A DNA stretch of 64,000 bases from Agarilytica sp045430285. Lineage in GTDB: Bacteria; Pseudomonadota; Gammaproteobacteria; Pseudomonadales; Cellvibrionaceae. This document shows, piece after piece, positions 51,518-60,704 of this stretch (within the stretch, counting starts at the first letter, position 1; each line of letters opens with the position of its first letter). The DNA is taken from the NCBI GenBank assembly GCA_045430285.1, contig JAILXV010000004.1, forward strand, positions 1 to 64,000, read 5' to 3'. A program made the translations under genes and the position numbers. The notes beneath the pieces were generated by a model. It ran no database searches. It was not told where the DNA came from and saw only the letters and a list, made by a program, of their open reading frames with translations.

Positions 51518-52933
51518 TTAACAGGCTATCGATTTACCCTGTAGGTATGCGATCAGGTCATTTTCATCAGTTTCTGAGCGTGGAATATTGTTGAGCTGTG
51601 TTTGTAAGTCCGTAACGTGCTGTGTGATTTCAGACGTGTTCGGCTGCGATAGGTAGACTGCGACTTGTCGGTGGTAGCGTTGTATATGGAATTTTATCTC
51701 CTGGGTCATAAGTAGCACGTCTTCAAGTTCGCGATAAGCGAATATGAGCTTTTCTTCCCCTACTTGATCCAGCCAGCGCATGTAGGCGTCGTTGATGATG
51801 CCGCAGCTGGACAATGTAGACCGTATCATTCTTGAGATATTTTGCAGACCGAGTAAATTTAGATCGCGATGTTTCGTGCCTACAGTTTTACTAAACTCTG
51901 CTGTAACGTTTGCAAATTGGCTAATTTCTTCAGCATTCGCTTTTACGAGTGCAATGGCTGAGGGAATCACCTCCTCCGCAATGGCGCAGTGTTCCGTTGA
52001 AGCGGTGCTATTGAATAAGGCCGCAAGGGCGTCGGTATGAATGCCTCCGCGAGATAATGTGCTCATCTGAATGATGGGCACCATATCGTGCAGACTGCGT
52101 TGTCGAGTTTTGTAATGTTTGCGATAAATGGCGTTAATACTGTCCAGCTGATATAGCAACTGGCCAAGTTCGCCCAGTTGGTGAGAGGCTTTTCCCCGAG
52201 GGTACCCCGTACCATCAATGACTTCGTGATGTTCGAGCACGGCGACAACGGATTCTTTATCAATACCAGGGAGGCTTTTAAGTAAGCTTGCGCTGTGTTT
52301 GGGGTGTTGCTGCATTTCTATCCATTCTTCAGAGCTAAGTGACTCCGTTTTAAAAAGAATGCTTGGGGGTACATTTAGCAGGCCTAGGTCGTGGCTCAGT
52401 GCGGCAATAAACGCGTTGTTTAGTCTAAATTGTGGTTGGTTTTCACTGGCCATAATCGTAACCACCATCCATGCACAAAACAGCGCTTGGTCGAATACGT
52501 CAGGTAGTTGAATGGCTAACACGTTCAGTGTTTGTCTAAGCTCATCATAAGTGCAGAAGGCTTCAACGCAGTCGATGTATTTTTCTTCTAACTCCCGTTG
52601 CGAATGAAGTTCGTTAAGTGCTGGATCGGATGTAACAAACTCCATAAATAGGGAGTAAATGGTGTCTGCCGTGAATTGTTCTTCCAGGGAGATATAGTGG
52701 CTAATTGGTAGCTCTAATGGGTGAGTGCCAATAGTTTCCGCAGTGGACTGGTCAATGTTTGCCCCTTTTGGAACGAGGGTTTCTCCCGATTTGGATACAA
52801 TGTCGATACGTGCCGATACAGGCTGGATATCGTTAACTTGTATTAAATGAGATAAATATGCGCGCATGCGTTTTCGGGGTCGTTTAGCTGTTTCACAAAA
52901 GTAGATCTTGTTAGTATAGTCAAACCCGCTCAA
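51518..52933 (-). CDS. HD-GYP domain protein
   Basis: The protein is up to 471 residues. An HD domain with the GYP variant lies at about 165-300: SHDLGLLNVPPSILFK, HPKHSASLLKSLPG and HHEVIDGTGYPRG. HD-GYP proteins hydrolyse c-di-GMP through a metal site. HDLGLL replaces the usual HDIGK, so the lysine is missing, although the His-Asp pair and GYP are kept. There is no DUF3391 or response-regulator domain; an unassigned region of about 165 residues precedes and a helical one of 150 follows. The start is uncertain: TTG 52933 or ATG 52867. Divergent from recQ. Confidence 0.8.
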   Translation of the reverse strand: MSGFDYTNKIYFCETAKRPRKRMRAYLSHLIQVNDIQPVSARIDIVSKSGETLVPKGANIDQSTAETIGTHPLELPISHYISLEEQFTADTIYSLFMEFVTSDPALNELHSQRELEEKYIDCVEAFCTYDELRQTLNVLAIQLPDVFDQALFCAWMVVTIMASENQPQFRLNNAFIAALSHDLGLLNVPPSILFKTESLSSEEWIEMQQHPKHSASLLKSLPGIDKESVVAVLEHHEVIDGTGYPRGKASHQLGELGQLLYQLDSINAIYRKHYKTRQRSLHDMVPIIQMSTLSRGGIHTDALAALFNSTASTEHCAIAEEVIPSAIALVKANAEEISQFANVTAEFSKTVGTKHRDLNLLGLQNISRMIRSTLSSCGIINDAYMRWLDQVGEEKLIFAYRELEDVLLMTQEIKFHIQRYHRQVAVYLSQPNTSEITQHVTDLQTQLNNIPRSETDENDLIAYLQGKSIAC

Positions 52934-52959
52934 ATGCCCGTGATACCTCCCTTTTATCT

Positions 52960-54798
52960 ATGCCGAATACCGCACAAAATACCGCACAAGAAGTGCTGCA
53001 ACATACATTTGGATACGAAACCTTCCGAGATCGCCAAGCGGATATCGTCGCGTCTGTTATTCAAGGCCAAAATACGCTTGTCGTGATGCCGACAGGAGGT
53101 GGCAAATCCCTTTGTTATCAGATTCCGGCCCTCGTGCGTGATGGTATGGGGGTGGTTGTGTCCCCGTTGATTGCACTCATGCAGGATCAGGTAAGTGCCC
53201 TCACCGCGCAGGGTGTGAAGGCGGCATTTTTGAATTCGAGTTTAGATAACGAGCGGATTAATCACATTGAATCCGCAATTATCCGTGGAGAGATAGAAAT
53301 CCTCTACGTTGCGCCAGAGCGATTGGTGCAAGAGCGTACATTGCAATTATTATCGCGCGCACAAATCTCATTGTTTGCGATAGATGAAGCCCATTGTGTG
53401 GCACAGTGGGGGCATGACTTTCGTGCCGATTATTTACGTCTCGATGTCTTGGCTCAGGCTTTTCCAGAAGTGCCGCGCGCGGCACTGACAGCGACGGCCG
53501 ACTCCAGAACTCAGCAAGAAATTGTAAGCCGCTTATCATTGGATGCAGAGTCACAATTTATATGTGGTTTTGATCGCGCGAATATTGAATACCGTATTCG
53601 TCAAAAGAATAATCCGCGCAAACAACTGTTACATTTTTTACAAGAAGAGCAACAAGGTAACGCGGGTATTGTTTATTGCCTGTCCCGCAAAAAAGTAGAC
53701 GACACGGCTATATGGCTCAGAGATCAGGGGTTTAATGCCTACCCTTATCACGCAGGCATGTCGGCACGTGACCGCCAAACAAATCAAAATCGTTTTTTGA
53801 GAGAGGATGGCATCGTCATGGTGGCGACAGTCGCTTTTGGAATGGGGATCGATAAACCCAATGTGCGTTTTGTCGCCCATTTGGATATGCCTAAAAGTAT
53901 CGAAGCCTATTATCAAGAAACGGGGCGTGCAGGCCGAGACGGCGAAAGTTCAACGGCCATTCTATTTTACGGTATGGAAGATGTCGTAAAGCTCACGCAA
54001 ATGCTCGGAAATTCGGAAGGGAACGAGCAACATAAAATTCACGAGCGCCAGCGGCTTAACGCCATGCTTGGTTTATGCGAAATGATAGATTGCCGCCGCC
54101 AAGCCTTGTTGCGTTACTTCGGTGAAACCTTAGAAGCACCATGCGGTAATTGCGACAACTGCATTCATCCACCAGAGACTTGGGATGCGACGGACGCTGT
54201 GCGCAAGGCTTTATCGTGTGTCTATCGTACTGAGCAGCGTTTCGGAGCAGCCCATGTGATCGATGTGTTACGCGGCAGCACCAATGAAAAAGTCCGGCAA
54301 TTTTCTCACACGGAATTATCGACCTATGGCATCGGAAAAGAATTATCGGTTGATACGTGGCGTACCATATTTCGTCAATTGGTGGTGTTAGGGCATTTAG
54401 ATGTGGACGTGCGCGGGTATGGTAATTTATTGCTCACAGATAAGTGCCGCCCCATCTTGCGTGGCGAAGCCAATATTGAATTGCCTCAAGATATAAAAAC
54501 CAAGCCGGCGCGGTCGAGCACGAAAAGCGGTGGGCAATCAAAGCGGGCGCAGTATGATATTGCAGAAGAAGATCAAGGCTTATGGAATGCCTTACGCAGC
54601 TGCCGAAAACAACTCGCTGATGAAGCAAACGTACCGCCCTACGTTGTTTTTGGTGATGCAACCTTAAAAGAAATGGTCGTAAAACGCCCTATGAATGACG
54701 AAGAGTTTTTGTGTGTGAATGGCGTGGGCGATAAAAAACTGGAAAAATACGGCGAGATTTTTCTGGAGATAATTCATGACCATGAATATCAAATGTAG
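52960..54798 (+). CDS. recQ: ATP-dependent DNA helicase RecQ
   Basis: The 612-residue 3'-5' helicase has MPTGGGKSLCYQIPAL (Walker A), DEAHCVAQWGHDFRADY (motif II and RecQ signature), QETGRAGRDG (motif VI), a zinc-binding RQC region with CGNCDNC, and a C-terminal HRDC domain ending near EKYGEIFLEII. It unwinds DNA in RecF-pathway recombination. The full domain set and length match E. coli RecQ. It shares a short divergent region of about 26-90 bases with the HD-GYP gene. Confidence 0.97.
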   Translation: MPNTAQNTAQEVLQHTFGYETFRDRQADIVASVIQGQNTLVVMPTGGGKSLCYQIPALVRDGMGVVVSPLIALMQDQVSALTAQGVKAAFLNSSLDNERINHIESAIIRGEIEILYVAPERLVQERTLQLLSRAQISLFAIDEAHCVAQWGHDFRADYLRLDVLAQAFPEVPRAALTATADSRTQQEIVSRLSLDAESQFICGFDRANIEYRIRQKNNPRKQLLHFLQEEQQGNAGIVYCLSRKKVDDTAIWLRDQGFNAYPYHAGMSARDRQTNQNRFLREDGIVMVATVAFGMGIDKPNVRFVAHLDMPKSIEAYYQETGRAGRDGESSTAILFYGMEDVVKLTQMLGNSEGNEQHKIHERQRLNAMLGLCEMIDCRRQALLRYFGETLEAPCGNCDNCIHPPETWDATDAVRKALSCVYRTEQRFGAAHVIDVLRGSTNEKVRQFSHTELSTYGIGKELSVDTWRTIFRQLVVLGHLDVDVRGYGNLLLTDKCRPILRGEANIELPQDIKTKPARSSTKSGGQSKRAQYDIAEEDQGLWNALRSCRKQLADEANVPPYVVFGDATLKEMVVKRPMNDEEFLCVNGVGDKKLEKYGEIFLEIIHDHEYQM

Positions 54799-54871
54799 GC
54801 ATATCGCTTAATGCTACTCAGATGAATCATGCCAATTTCCTACCTTTACGAGTATTAAAAATAAACGCTTT

Positions 54872-55780
54872 ATGTATCCTCTCGATTATATTGAACCTGT
54901 ATTTCGACCTCCAAGTGAATGGAAATCGTTAATTCTTCAGGTGACTAACGGCTGCTCCTGGAATAAGTGTACGTTTTGCGAAATGTATACGGCGGAACAA
55001 AAGAAATTCAGCGCGAAACCAACCTCGGAACTGATTCCTGAAATGCAGTCAGTAGTCGCTGCAGGCTACCCAGTACACCGTATATTCTTGGCGGATGGCG
55101 ATGCTATGGCGCTTTCTATGAGGCGTTTACGAGAGATATTGCAATTAATAAAGCAATACTTTCCCGATGTTAAGCGTGTATCGAGTTATTGTTTGCCAAG
55201 GAATTTAAAAAACAAATCGGTAGAGGATCTCGCTGAACTACGTGAGCTTGGTTTGGGCCTGTTATATGTGGGTTGTGAATCGGGCGATGATAAAGTGCTA
55301 TCGTTAGTGGAAAAAGGTGAAACCTATGTATCTTCATTGCATGCGCTGCAAAAGATAAAGCAAGCAGGCATAAAATCCTCGGTGATGATCTTAAACGGAT
55401 TGGGTGGCGGCTTCTATTTCGAGCAGCATGCAAAAAACTCAGCAAAATTGATGACAGAAGCCCAGCCGGAGTATCTATCAACCCTGGTGGTATCATTTCC
55501 TGATGGTCGAGGCAGGTTTGAAAAAGCGTTTAATGAGAAATGCGACGAAGGTACGAGTTTTCAGATGTTAAGTCAGTCACAACTGTTTCAAGAGATGGAG
55601 CTTTTTTTGTCTCAGTTAAACCTGGAGAAAACTATTTTTCGCAGTGATCACGCGTCGAATTATCTCGTGCTAAAAGGCGTATTAGGAAAAGATAAGGAGG
55701 CGATGTTGGCGAAGGTGAGAAGAGCGTTACATCAGCCCGAGATGATTCCTTTGCGGGAAGAATGGCAGAGGGGTTTGTAA
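54872..55780 (+). CDS. Radical SAM protein of unknown substrate
   Basis: The 302-residue enzyme has the cluster motif NGCSWNKCTFCEMY (CxxxKCxxC spacing C-x4-C-x2-C near residues 29-36), so it binds a [4Fe-4S] cluster and SAM. VHRIFLADGDAMALS and GLGLLYVGCESGDDKVL fit the Elp3/MiaB-type barrel. No MTTase, TRAM or B12 domain follows, so it is a stand-alone member. No pathway can be given. Confidence 0.9.
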   Translation: MYPLDYIEPVFRPPSEWKSLILQVTNGCSWNKCTFCEMYTAEQKKFSAKPTSELIPEMQSVVAAGYPVHRIFLADGDAMALSMRRLREILQLIKQYFPDVKRVSSYCLPRNLKNKSVEDLAELRELGLGLLYVGCESGDDKVLSLVEKGETYVSSLHALQKIKQAGIKSSVMILNGLGGGFYFEQHAKNSAKLMTEAQPEYLSTLVVSFPDGRGRFEKAFNEKCDEGTSFQMLSQSQLFQEMELFLSQLNLEKTIFRSDHASNYLVLKGVLGKDKEAMLAKVRRALHQPEMIPLREEWQRGL

Positions 55781-55859
55781 TTTTTGTCGCAGTCGTCGTT
55801 ATGCTGTGTGAGCGCTCTATGTCTGCTCTTACGAATTTTACGGTATATTAAGATGGAAG

Positions 55860-55893
55860 CAGGTAAGCGCATTTTCTGCGCTTACCTGTTTTT
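55860..55893. terminator. Bidirectional terminator between the radical SAM and FG-GAP genes
   Basis: A 12-base perfect stem (CAGGTAAGCGCA with its complement) and T5 on the plus side. Confidence 0.93.
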
Positions 55894-55942
55894 GCTACGT
55901 ATTTATCAATAGTATTCTCGTTAGCGTAAGCCGATACAGGTA

Positions 55943-58900
55943 TTACTTGACTGTATACATAACGCCTCTTGATGTTGAGAACATCAATCGGTGTTTTCCC
56001 TCTTCTGGATTTGGGCGGAAATGTAAGTTTCCTCTTGCGATCTGACCAATTAAATTCGGGCTCGACCACAAAATAGAGGGGTTTTGGGGGGCGAAGTTAA
56101 TGATGTTTCCTCTGTTCCCATATCTATCGGTCGTGCGGTTGTGGGCACCAGCGATAATGGTTTGGTTGTTTGTTTCGCTAACGTCAAATAATAGATCGGT
56201 TACGTTATAGTCGAGACTAATGTTATGAGCTTCTTGTAGCGTTTCACTCCCCAGCTCGTATGTGCGAATTAGTGAGGATTGATAGCTGTTGTCAACCGTT
56301 ACTACTTCCATGTCGGCATCATCATCCACGTTGCCAAATTCTACATAGTCGCACTCATCGGTTGATGTGCTGGTGACAGAGTAGGTCTCGCCACTTTTCT
56401 GCCAGATGTTTAGCCCGCGGTAAGTGCACTCGGCGATTAAAATTTCGTCCCCTAATGAAACAGCTATATCTCTTATCGCGCTATCCGCATTTAAGCCTGC
56501 CAATACGATTTGGTTGGTGATATCGACGATACGAATAGTGGATCCGTCGGCGTAGATAGCGTCTTCGAACCCGTCATTATTGAAATCAAATGCTTTGATT
56601 GAGGTGGCGTTTTCAGATAGATCGCCAGTATTCCAATGTTCACTGACGTCACTCAGTTGGAGAGCGCTTAATCCCGAGTCGTAGCTGCGAATACCCGTAG
56701 CCAAGAAAACATCGCCGAAGCCATCATTATTGAAGTCAGTAAGAGCGCCCCATTTACCTTGGTTTCTCTCACTTATTTCTTCAGACACCACATATTCACC
56801 GCTTGGGCTCATAAATGTTAGGTGTTGACCACCGTAACCTAGATTTATTTCTGGCGTAATATAAACGGCTTGTTCATTTCCCGACGACACTTCTGCCCAA
56901 CCAAGGGCGTAGGCTTGCGATATATGATCTGTCGAGGCGCTTCGATAGGTGTAGTCAGTGATAGAGGCAGTGGTTGTGGCTATAGCGAAGGTGCCATCAC
57001 TGCCGGAGGTGTAGCCTCGTCCCGCGTTAAGGACGACATCAATGGTGCCATCATTGTTTGTATCGCCCACAGTGAAGCCTTCTCGTTGGATTGATCCAGA
57101 GTTTAGTGTAAGCGACCACACTTCTTCGAGTGCGCCGTCAGTGATGTTATACGCTGCGACGTCGGGAGCACTGTAGGTTGAGCAGGGGACGATAAATACT
57201 TCATCGAGATTGTCACTATTGATGTTGACGCTGTACAAGCCGCATACGGACATGCCGTCTGTAGTCAATGCTAGATTCGTTTTAGATACGGCAGAAAAAG
57301 CATTAAGCGCATCATAACTTTCTGCCCCTAATATCTCCTGAGTATTATCGCCGTCTATATCGCTTAGGGCTAAATGCCCATTACCAAACCCTTGTGAGTA
57401 GAACCATTCATTTCCCCATGTGGTGGTGTCGTAGACAAAACCATCATTGGTCACAATTTCGAGCGCTTCGTCGCTATCGACGTTGCCGATGACTATTGTG
57501 CGTGTGCTGGTGCTCAGTACGGTATCGAACAGGGTCTCTTGGGGGCTGGATAACTCAATGACGGCAACGCTTTTTGAGCCACTGCCGTAGGTACTTTCCG
57601 AGTAAATAAGCGCTAGCTCGACAATGCCATCGTTATCGCTATCTAGTGTTTGTGCTGATTGAATATATGATTCGGTACTAAAGATAGGGAGTATTGCGGA
57701 GTTTATATCGTTCATTGTGAAGATATTTTGAGCGGTGACGATTAATAGCTCACTATTTTCGTCGTCATCTAAGTCAGCCTTTAACAGTTGCAGTATTTGA
57801 TCGGCTTCTCCGATTGAGTAGGGGTATGTCCATAGCTCTTTATAAGCGCCATTGTCATGCGTGACGAGCTGCAAGCTTCGGCCATCGGAAATTGCTATTT
57901 CTTTATCACTGCTTCCAGTGAAATCACCCACCAAAATATTTTTATTGCTGTTTGGTGCCAGTATTCCTGTGCGTGCGATGGGTAGTTCCGCTTCAGGTAT
58001 TTCAACATCAAAGGTATATTCAGTCGTTTCAGATTCTGACTCGTTGGCATCACGTATTCCAAATCTAATGGTGACGGACTCAAATAGCGGCGTAAAAGCA
58101 TCCCATTCAATTGTTCCTGTATCGTCAATCGTCATGCCTGTTGGACCGTATACGAGATCCGCAGGTTGTTGCGAGTCTGGAATATCGGGATCAATGTATT
58201 GGGCCACCACGGATAACGTTTCCCCTGGTGCGATGCTTTGTGGAATGTTGACAATAATAGGTGTGGATGGCGCATCTGCAATAGTGATGTTTCTACGGGT
58301 GCTGCGTGTTTCGCTGGTGCCATCCGACACGATTAGAGTCACGCTGACCACATCCTCAAATACAGCCCTACCCGCAGGAAAAATAGAGCCCGTCACATCT
58401 TCAACAACCACATCGTTGAGTTGCCATTCGTAGCTAATTATGAGCTCGTCAGCGGGGGTGTCTTCGTCTTCATAGTAGCCAGGCGATACGATAATGTCAT
58501 TTAATGTTGTAGGCGCGGGGTAGGAGTTTTCAATTCGGGGCGAGCTAAATATCACGGGGGGGAGGCTAAGTTCGTCAACATTCACCAGCGTTAAGTTTGC
58601 GTTCTCCTCATCTATAAACTCCTCAAGTGAATTAATGTAGGTGCCTCTGTCGAACACACCGTCGCCATTATCGTCAACGAGATATTCCGTTGGCCCGCTA
58701 TAGGGAATATCGAGAGATACGACGATATTATTTGCACCTTGGAATGTAACTTGTACACCGCCATATCGAGCATAATAAAGGCCGGCATCGGCATCGACAT
58801 TTAGGTAGCCTTCATCGCCCAAGAATATTTGCCCAGAAGCATTTTGCTGATTGTCGTTATATTGAGTTGTCATCCGTGCATAGAACTGCTGACCACCGGA

Positions 58901-59677
58901 TTGAGGGGTGTATAAGAGGTTTTCTGTTCTCGTATAATCAAACGATAGATTACTATACGATATGTGGATGTAGCCCGTTATCGTATGAGCTTCTCGAAAC
59001 AAAAAAAGCTCATCTCCAGCGGTTACACTTAACTCATTAAAATAAACACTATACTCAATGCTATCTTCCGATATGTTTTCAAAGCTGATTGTGGCATCAC
59101 CATTTGTTTGGAATACGGGGTGATTAGCGCAGTTGGAAAATGTTAAGCGAAGGTTTCCTTGGCCGTTATCATCAAGGTCACCAGCAGCTTCGACACTTCC
59201 TGAGTCATCACATGGCAGTGATTCATTTACAGGCTTACCTACTAAGGTCGATACTTGCTTTTTTTGTGCTTGGATGACTTGCTTCGATATTAAGTCAGTG
59301 ATTTCCTTAGAGAAGAAATTCGGCTGACTTTTTTGAGTGTCGGGTATCGTAATCTTTTCGCTCCCCTCTGCATCGGCAGAAAGCTGCCATACGCTTTGGC
59401 CTACCCAAGGTACATTCCATGCAGTATTAGACATGGTGTGATTCGCAAATTGGCTGATCGTTTCAGGAGATGTTTCCGCTTCAGTTCTTGAGCCGGAATA
59501 CAAGACTTCGGAATAGTCTAGATAGTTTTGTTTTAGCTGCTCAGCGGTGAGCGTGCTGGGGTCTTGTGATATGCGCGCTTGAATCTGGTTTGTTGAGGAG
59601 GAATCATCAGATCCGCCACCGCAACCGGTGATAGCTAGAATAATAGAAATAGATAAAAGATGGAATTTGAAAGACAT
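55943..59677 (-). CDS. Large FG-GAP/VCBS repeat lipoprotein
   Basis: The 1244-residue precursor has a signal peptide and lipobox AITGC followed by Gly, Ser and Asp (CGGGSDDSSS), so it is anchored in the outer membrane, probably facing out. A beta-rich region to about 370 is followed by Ig/cadherin-like domains (about 375-575) and then many FG-GAP/VCBS calcium-type loops, e.g. DLDDDENSELL, DSDNDGIVELA, DIDGDNTQEIL, DTNNDGTIDVVL, DFNNDGFGDVFLA, DFNNDGFEDAIYADG. These build a beta-propeller often used for polysaccharide or protein binding. Cys residues near the end of several blades may form disulfides. Role unknown; no enzyme motif seen. Confidence 0.9.
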   Translation of the reverse strand: MSFKFHLLSISIILAITGCGGGSDDSSSTNQIQARISQDPSTLTAEQLKQNYLDYSEVLYSGSRTEAETSPETISQFANHTMSNTAWNVPWVGQSVWQLSADAEGSEKITIPDTQKSQPNFFSKEITDLISKQVIQAQKKQVSTLVGKPVNESLPCDDSGSVEAAGDLDDNGQGNLRLTFSNCANHPVFQTNGDATISFENISEDSIEYSVYFNELSVTAGDELFLFREAHTITGYIHISYSNLSFDYTRTENLLYTPQSGGQQFYARMTTQYNDNQQNASGQIFLGDEGYLNVDADAGLYYARYGGVQVTFQGANNIVVSLDIPYSGPTEYLVDDNGDGVFDRGTYINSLEEFIDEENANLTLVNVDELSLPPVIFSSPRIENSYPAPTTLNDIIVSPGYYEDEDTPADELIISYEWQLNDVVVEDVTGSIFPAGRAVFEDVVSVTLIVSDGTSETRSTRRNITIADAPSTPIIVNIPQSIAPGETLSVVAQYIDPDIPDSQQPADLVYGPTGMTIDDTGTIEWDAFTPLFESVTIRFGIRDANESESETTEYTFDVEIPEAELPIARTGILAPNSNKNILVGDFTGSSDKEIAISDGRSLQLVTHDNGAYKELWTYPYSIGEADQILQLLKADLDDDENSELLIVTAQNIFTMNDINSAILPIFSTESYIQSAQTLDSDNDGIVELALIYSESTYGSGSKSVAVIELSSPQETLFDTVLSTSTRTIVIGNVDSDEALEIVTNDGFVYDTTTWGNEWFYSQGFGNGHLALSDIDGDNTQEILGAESYDALNAFSAVSKTNLALTTDGMSVCGLYSVNINSDNLDEVFIVPCSTYSAPDVAAYNITDGALEEVWSLTLNSGSIQREGFTVGDTNNDGTIDVVLNAGRGYTSGSDGTFAIATTTASITDYTYRSASTDHISQAYALGWAEVSSGNEQAVYITPEINLGYGGQHLTFMSPSGEYVVSEEISERNQGKWGALTDFNNDGFGDVFLATGIRSYDSGLSALQLSDVSEHWNTGDLSENATSIKAFDFNNDGFEDAIYADGSTIRIVDITNQIVLAGLNADSAIRDIAVSLGDEILIAECTYRGLNIWQKSGETYSVTSTSTDECDYVEFGNVDDDADMEVVTVDNSYQSSLIRTYELGSETLQEAHNISLDYNVTDLLFDVSETNNQTIIAGAHNRTTDRYGNRGNIINFAPQNPSILWSSPNLIGQIARGNLHFRPNPEEGKHRLMFSTSRGVMYTVK

Positions 59678-60042
59678 GTTGTATCTCCTTATGCCCTGAT
59701 CCTGCCCTGCTAGAGGGGTACATATTTATGTTTGGTGCTTGCGTGAGAATCACGTTCAAGACTTGCCAAAACGACGGGCGCGATGATATGTCAATTTATG
59801 CTTTCAATCTAGGTTGATTTTCAAGCTTTGTCCTCTTTTAAGTTTTGGGATCGATTCAAGCGATATTGCCTGGTTATGAGGTATGAGGTATGAGGTATGG
59901 GCCTCGATATTGCACTAACAGCTGGTATGTTGAGGAATACTGGCTTGTGAATGCATACCCAGAACTAGGTACTCACGGGCATGAGGTTCGTTTTACAATA
60001 ACGAAACTCTGAGCAAACACCTTAGGACCAAAATATTCACTT
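59678..60042. other. Divergent regulatory region
   Basis: About 365 bases between the FG-GAP gene and the response-regulator gene. Three copies of TATGAGG stand in tandem at 59875-59895 followed by a partial one. No gene seen. Confidence 0.5.
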
Positions 60043-60684
60043 ATGAAAAAGACCACGGTCACATTAGTTGAGGATGACAACGACACCCGAGAGCGGCTGG
60101 TGGATATCGTTGTTTCTCATGATGCGTTTGAGTTACTGGATGCAGCCAGTAATTTTGAAGCGGCTAAGGCTGCGCTATTGGAAAAACAACCGGATGTATT
60201 ACTTATGGATCTCGGTTTACCCGATGGTTCAGGCATTGATCTTATTAAAACCATCTTTGAGAAAAAGCTGGATACTCAAGCGATTGTTATTTCGGGGTTT
60301 CACGATGAGCATTCGGTATTTGACGCATTAGAAGCGGGCGCCCAGGGCTATATTTTAAAGCACGATAAAACGCAAAAAATTACAGACGCCATTGACTTGA
60401 TGCTTGCAGGCGGGTCTCCCATTAGTCCGCTGATTGCGCGTATGATGTTGCAGCGCTTTAGTCAGCCAAAAATAGAGGTTTCACTGCCTGAAGCGTTGAC
60501 CAACCGACAAGAAAAAATTCTGCAATATGTGAGTCAAGGGTTTTCGTCTAAAGAGATTGCAGAAAAACTCAACTTGTCTTATCACACCGTGACAACGCAC
60601 ATCAAAAATATTTATGGCAAGTTGCAAGTGAATAGTCGGACTGAAGCTATATTCGAAGCAAAGCGTTTGGGCTTAATAAAATAA
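60043..60684 (+). CDS. NarL/FixJ-type response regulator
   Basis: The 213-residue regulator has a receiver domain (1-120) with acidic pocket EDDN at 10-13, phosphoacceptor Asp56 in LLMDLGLPDGSG and the late Lys in ILKHDKT, and a LuxR-type HTH (about 148-210) reading LTNRQEKILQYVSQGFSSKEIAEKLNLSYHTVTTHIKNIYGKL. It should be phosphorylated by the kinase encoded at 62577, a typical HisKA_3 partner. It lies 20 bases before the lipase gene. Confidence 0.95.
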   Translation: MKKTTVTLVEDDNDTRERLVDIVVSHDAFELLDAASNFEAAKAALLEKQPDVLLMDLGLPDGSGIDLIKTIFEKKLDTQAIVISGFHDEHSVFDALEAGAQGYILKHDKTQKITDAIDLMLAGGSPISPLIARMMLQRFSQPKIEVSLPEALTNRQEKILQYVSQGFSSKEIAEKLNLSYHTVTTHIKNIYGKLQVNSRTEAIFEAKRLGLIK

Positions 60685-60704
60685 ACCATTTGTTAGGGGT
60701 TGGT

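Noticed and set aside
57852..58433. 193-residue plus-strand frame inside the FG-GAP gene
   Set aside because: Ser/Val-rich shadow of the Asp-rich repeats on the other strand.
59875..59900. TATGAGG tandem repeat as a phase-variation switch
   Set aside because: Only three copies, intergenic and about 150 bases from the nearest start, so evidence is too weak.
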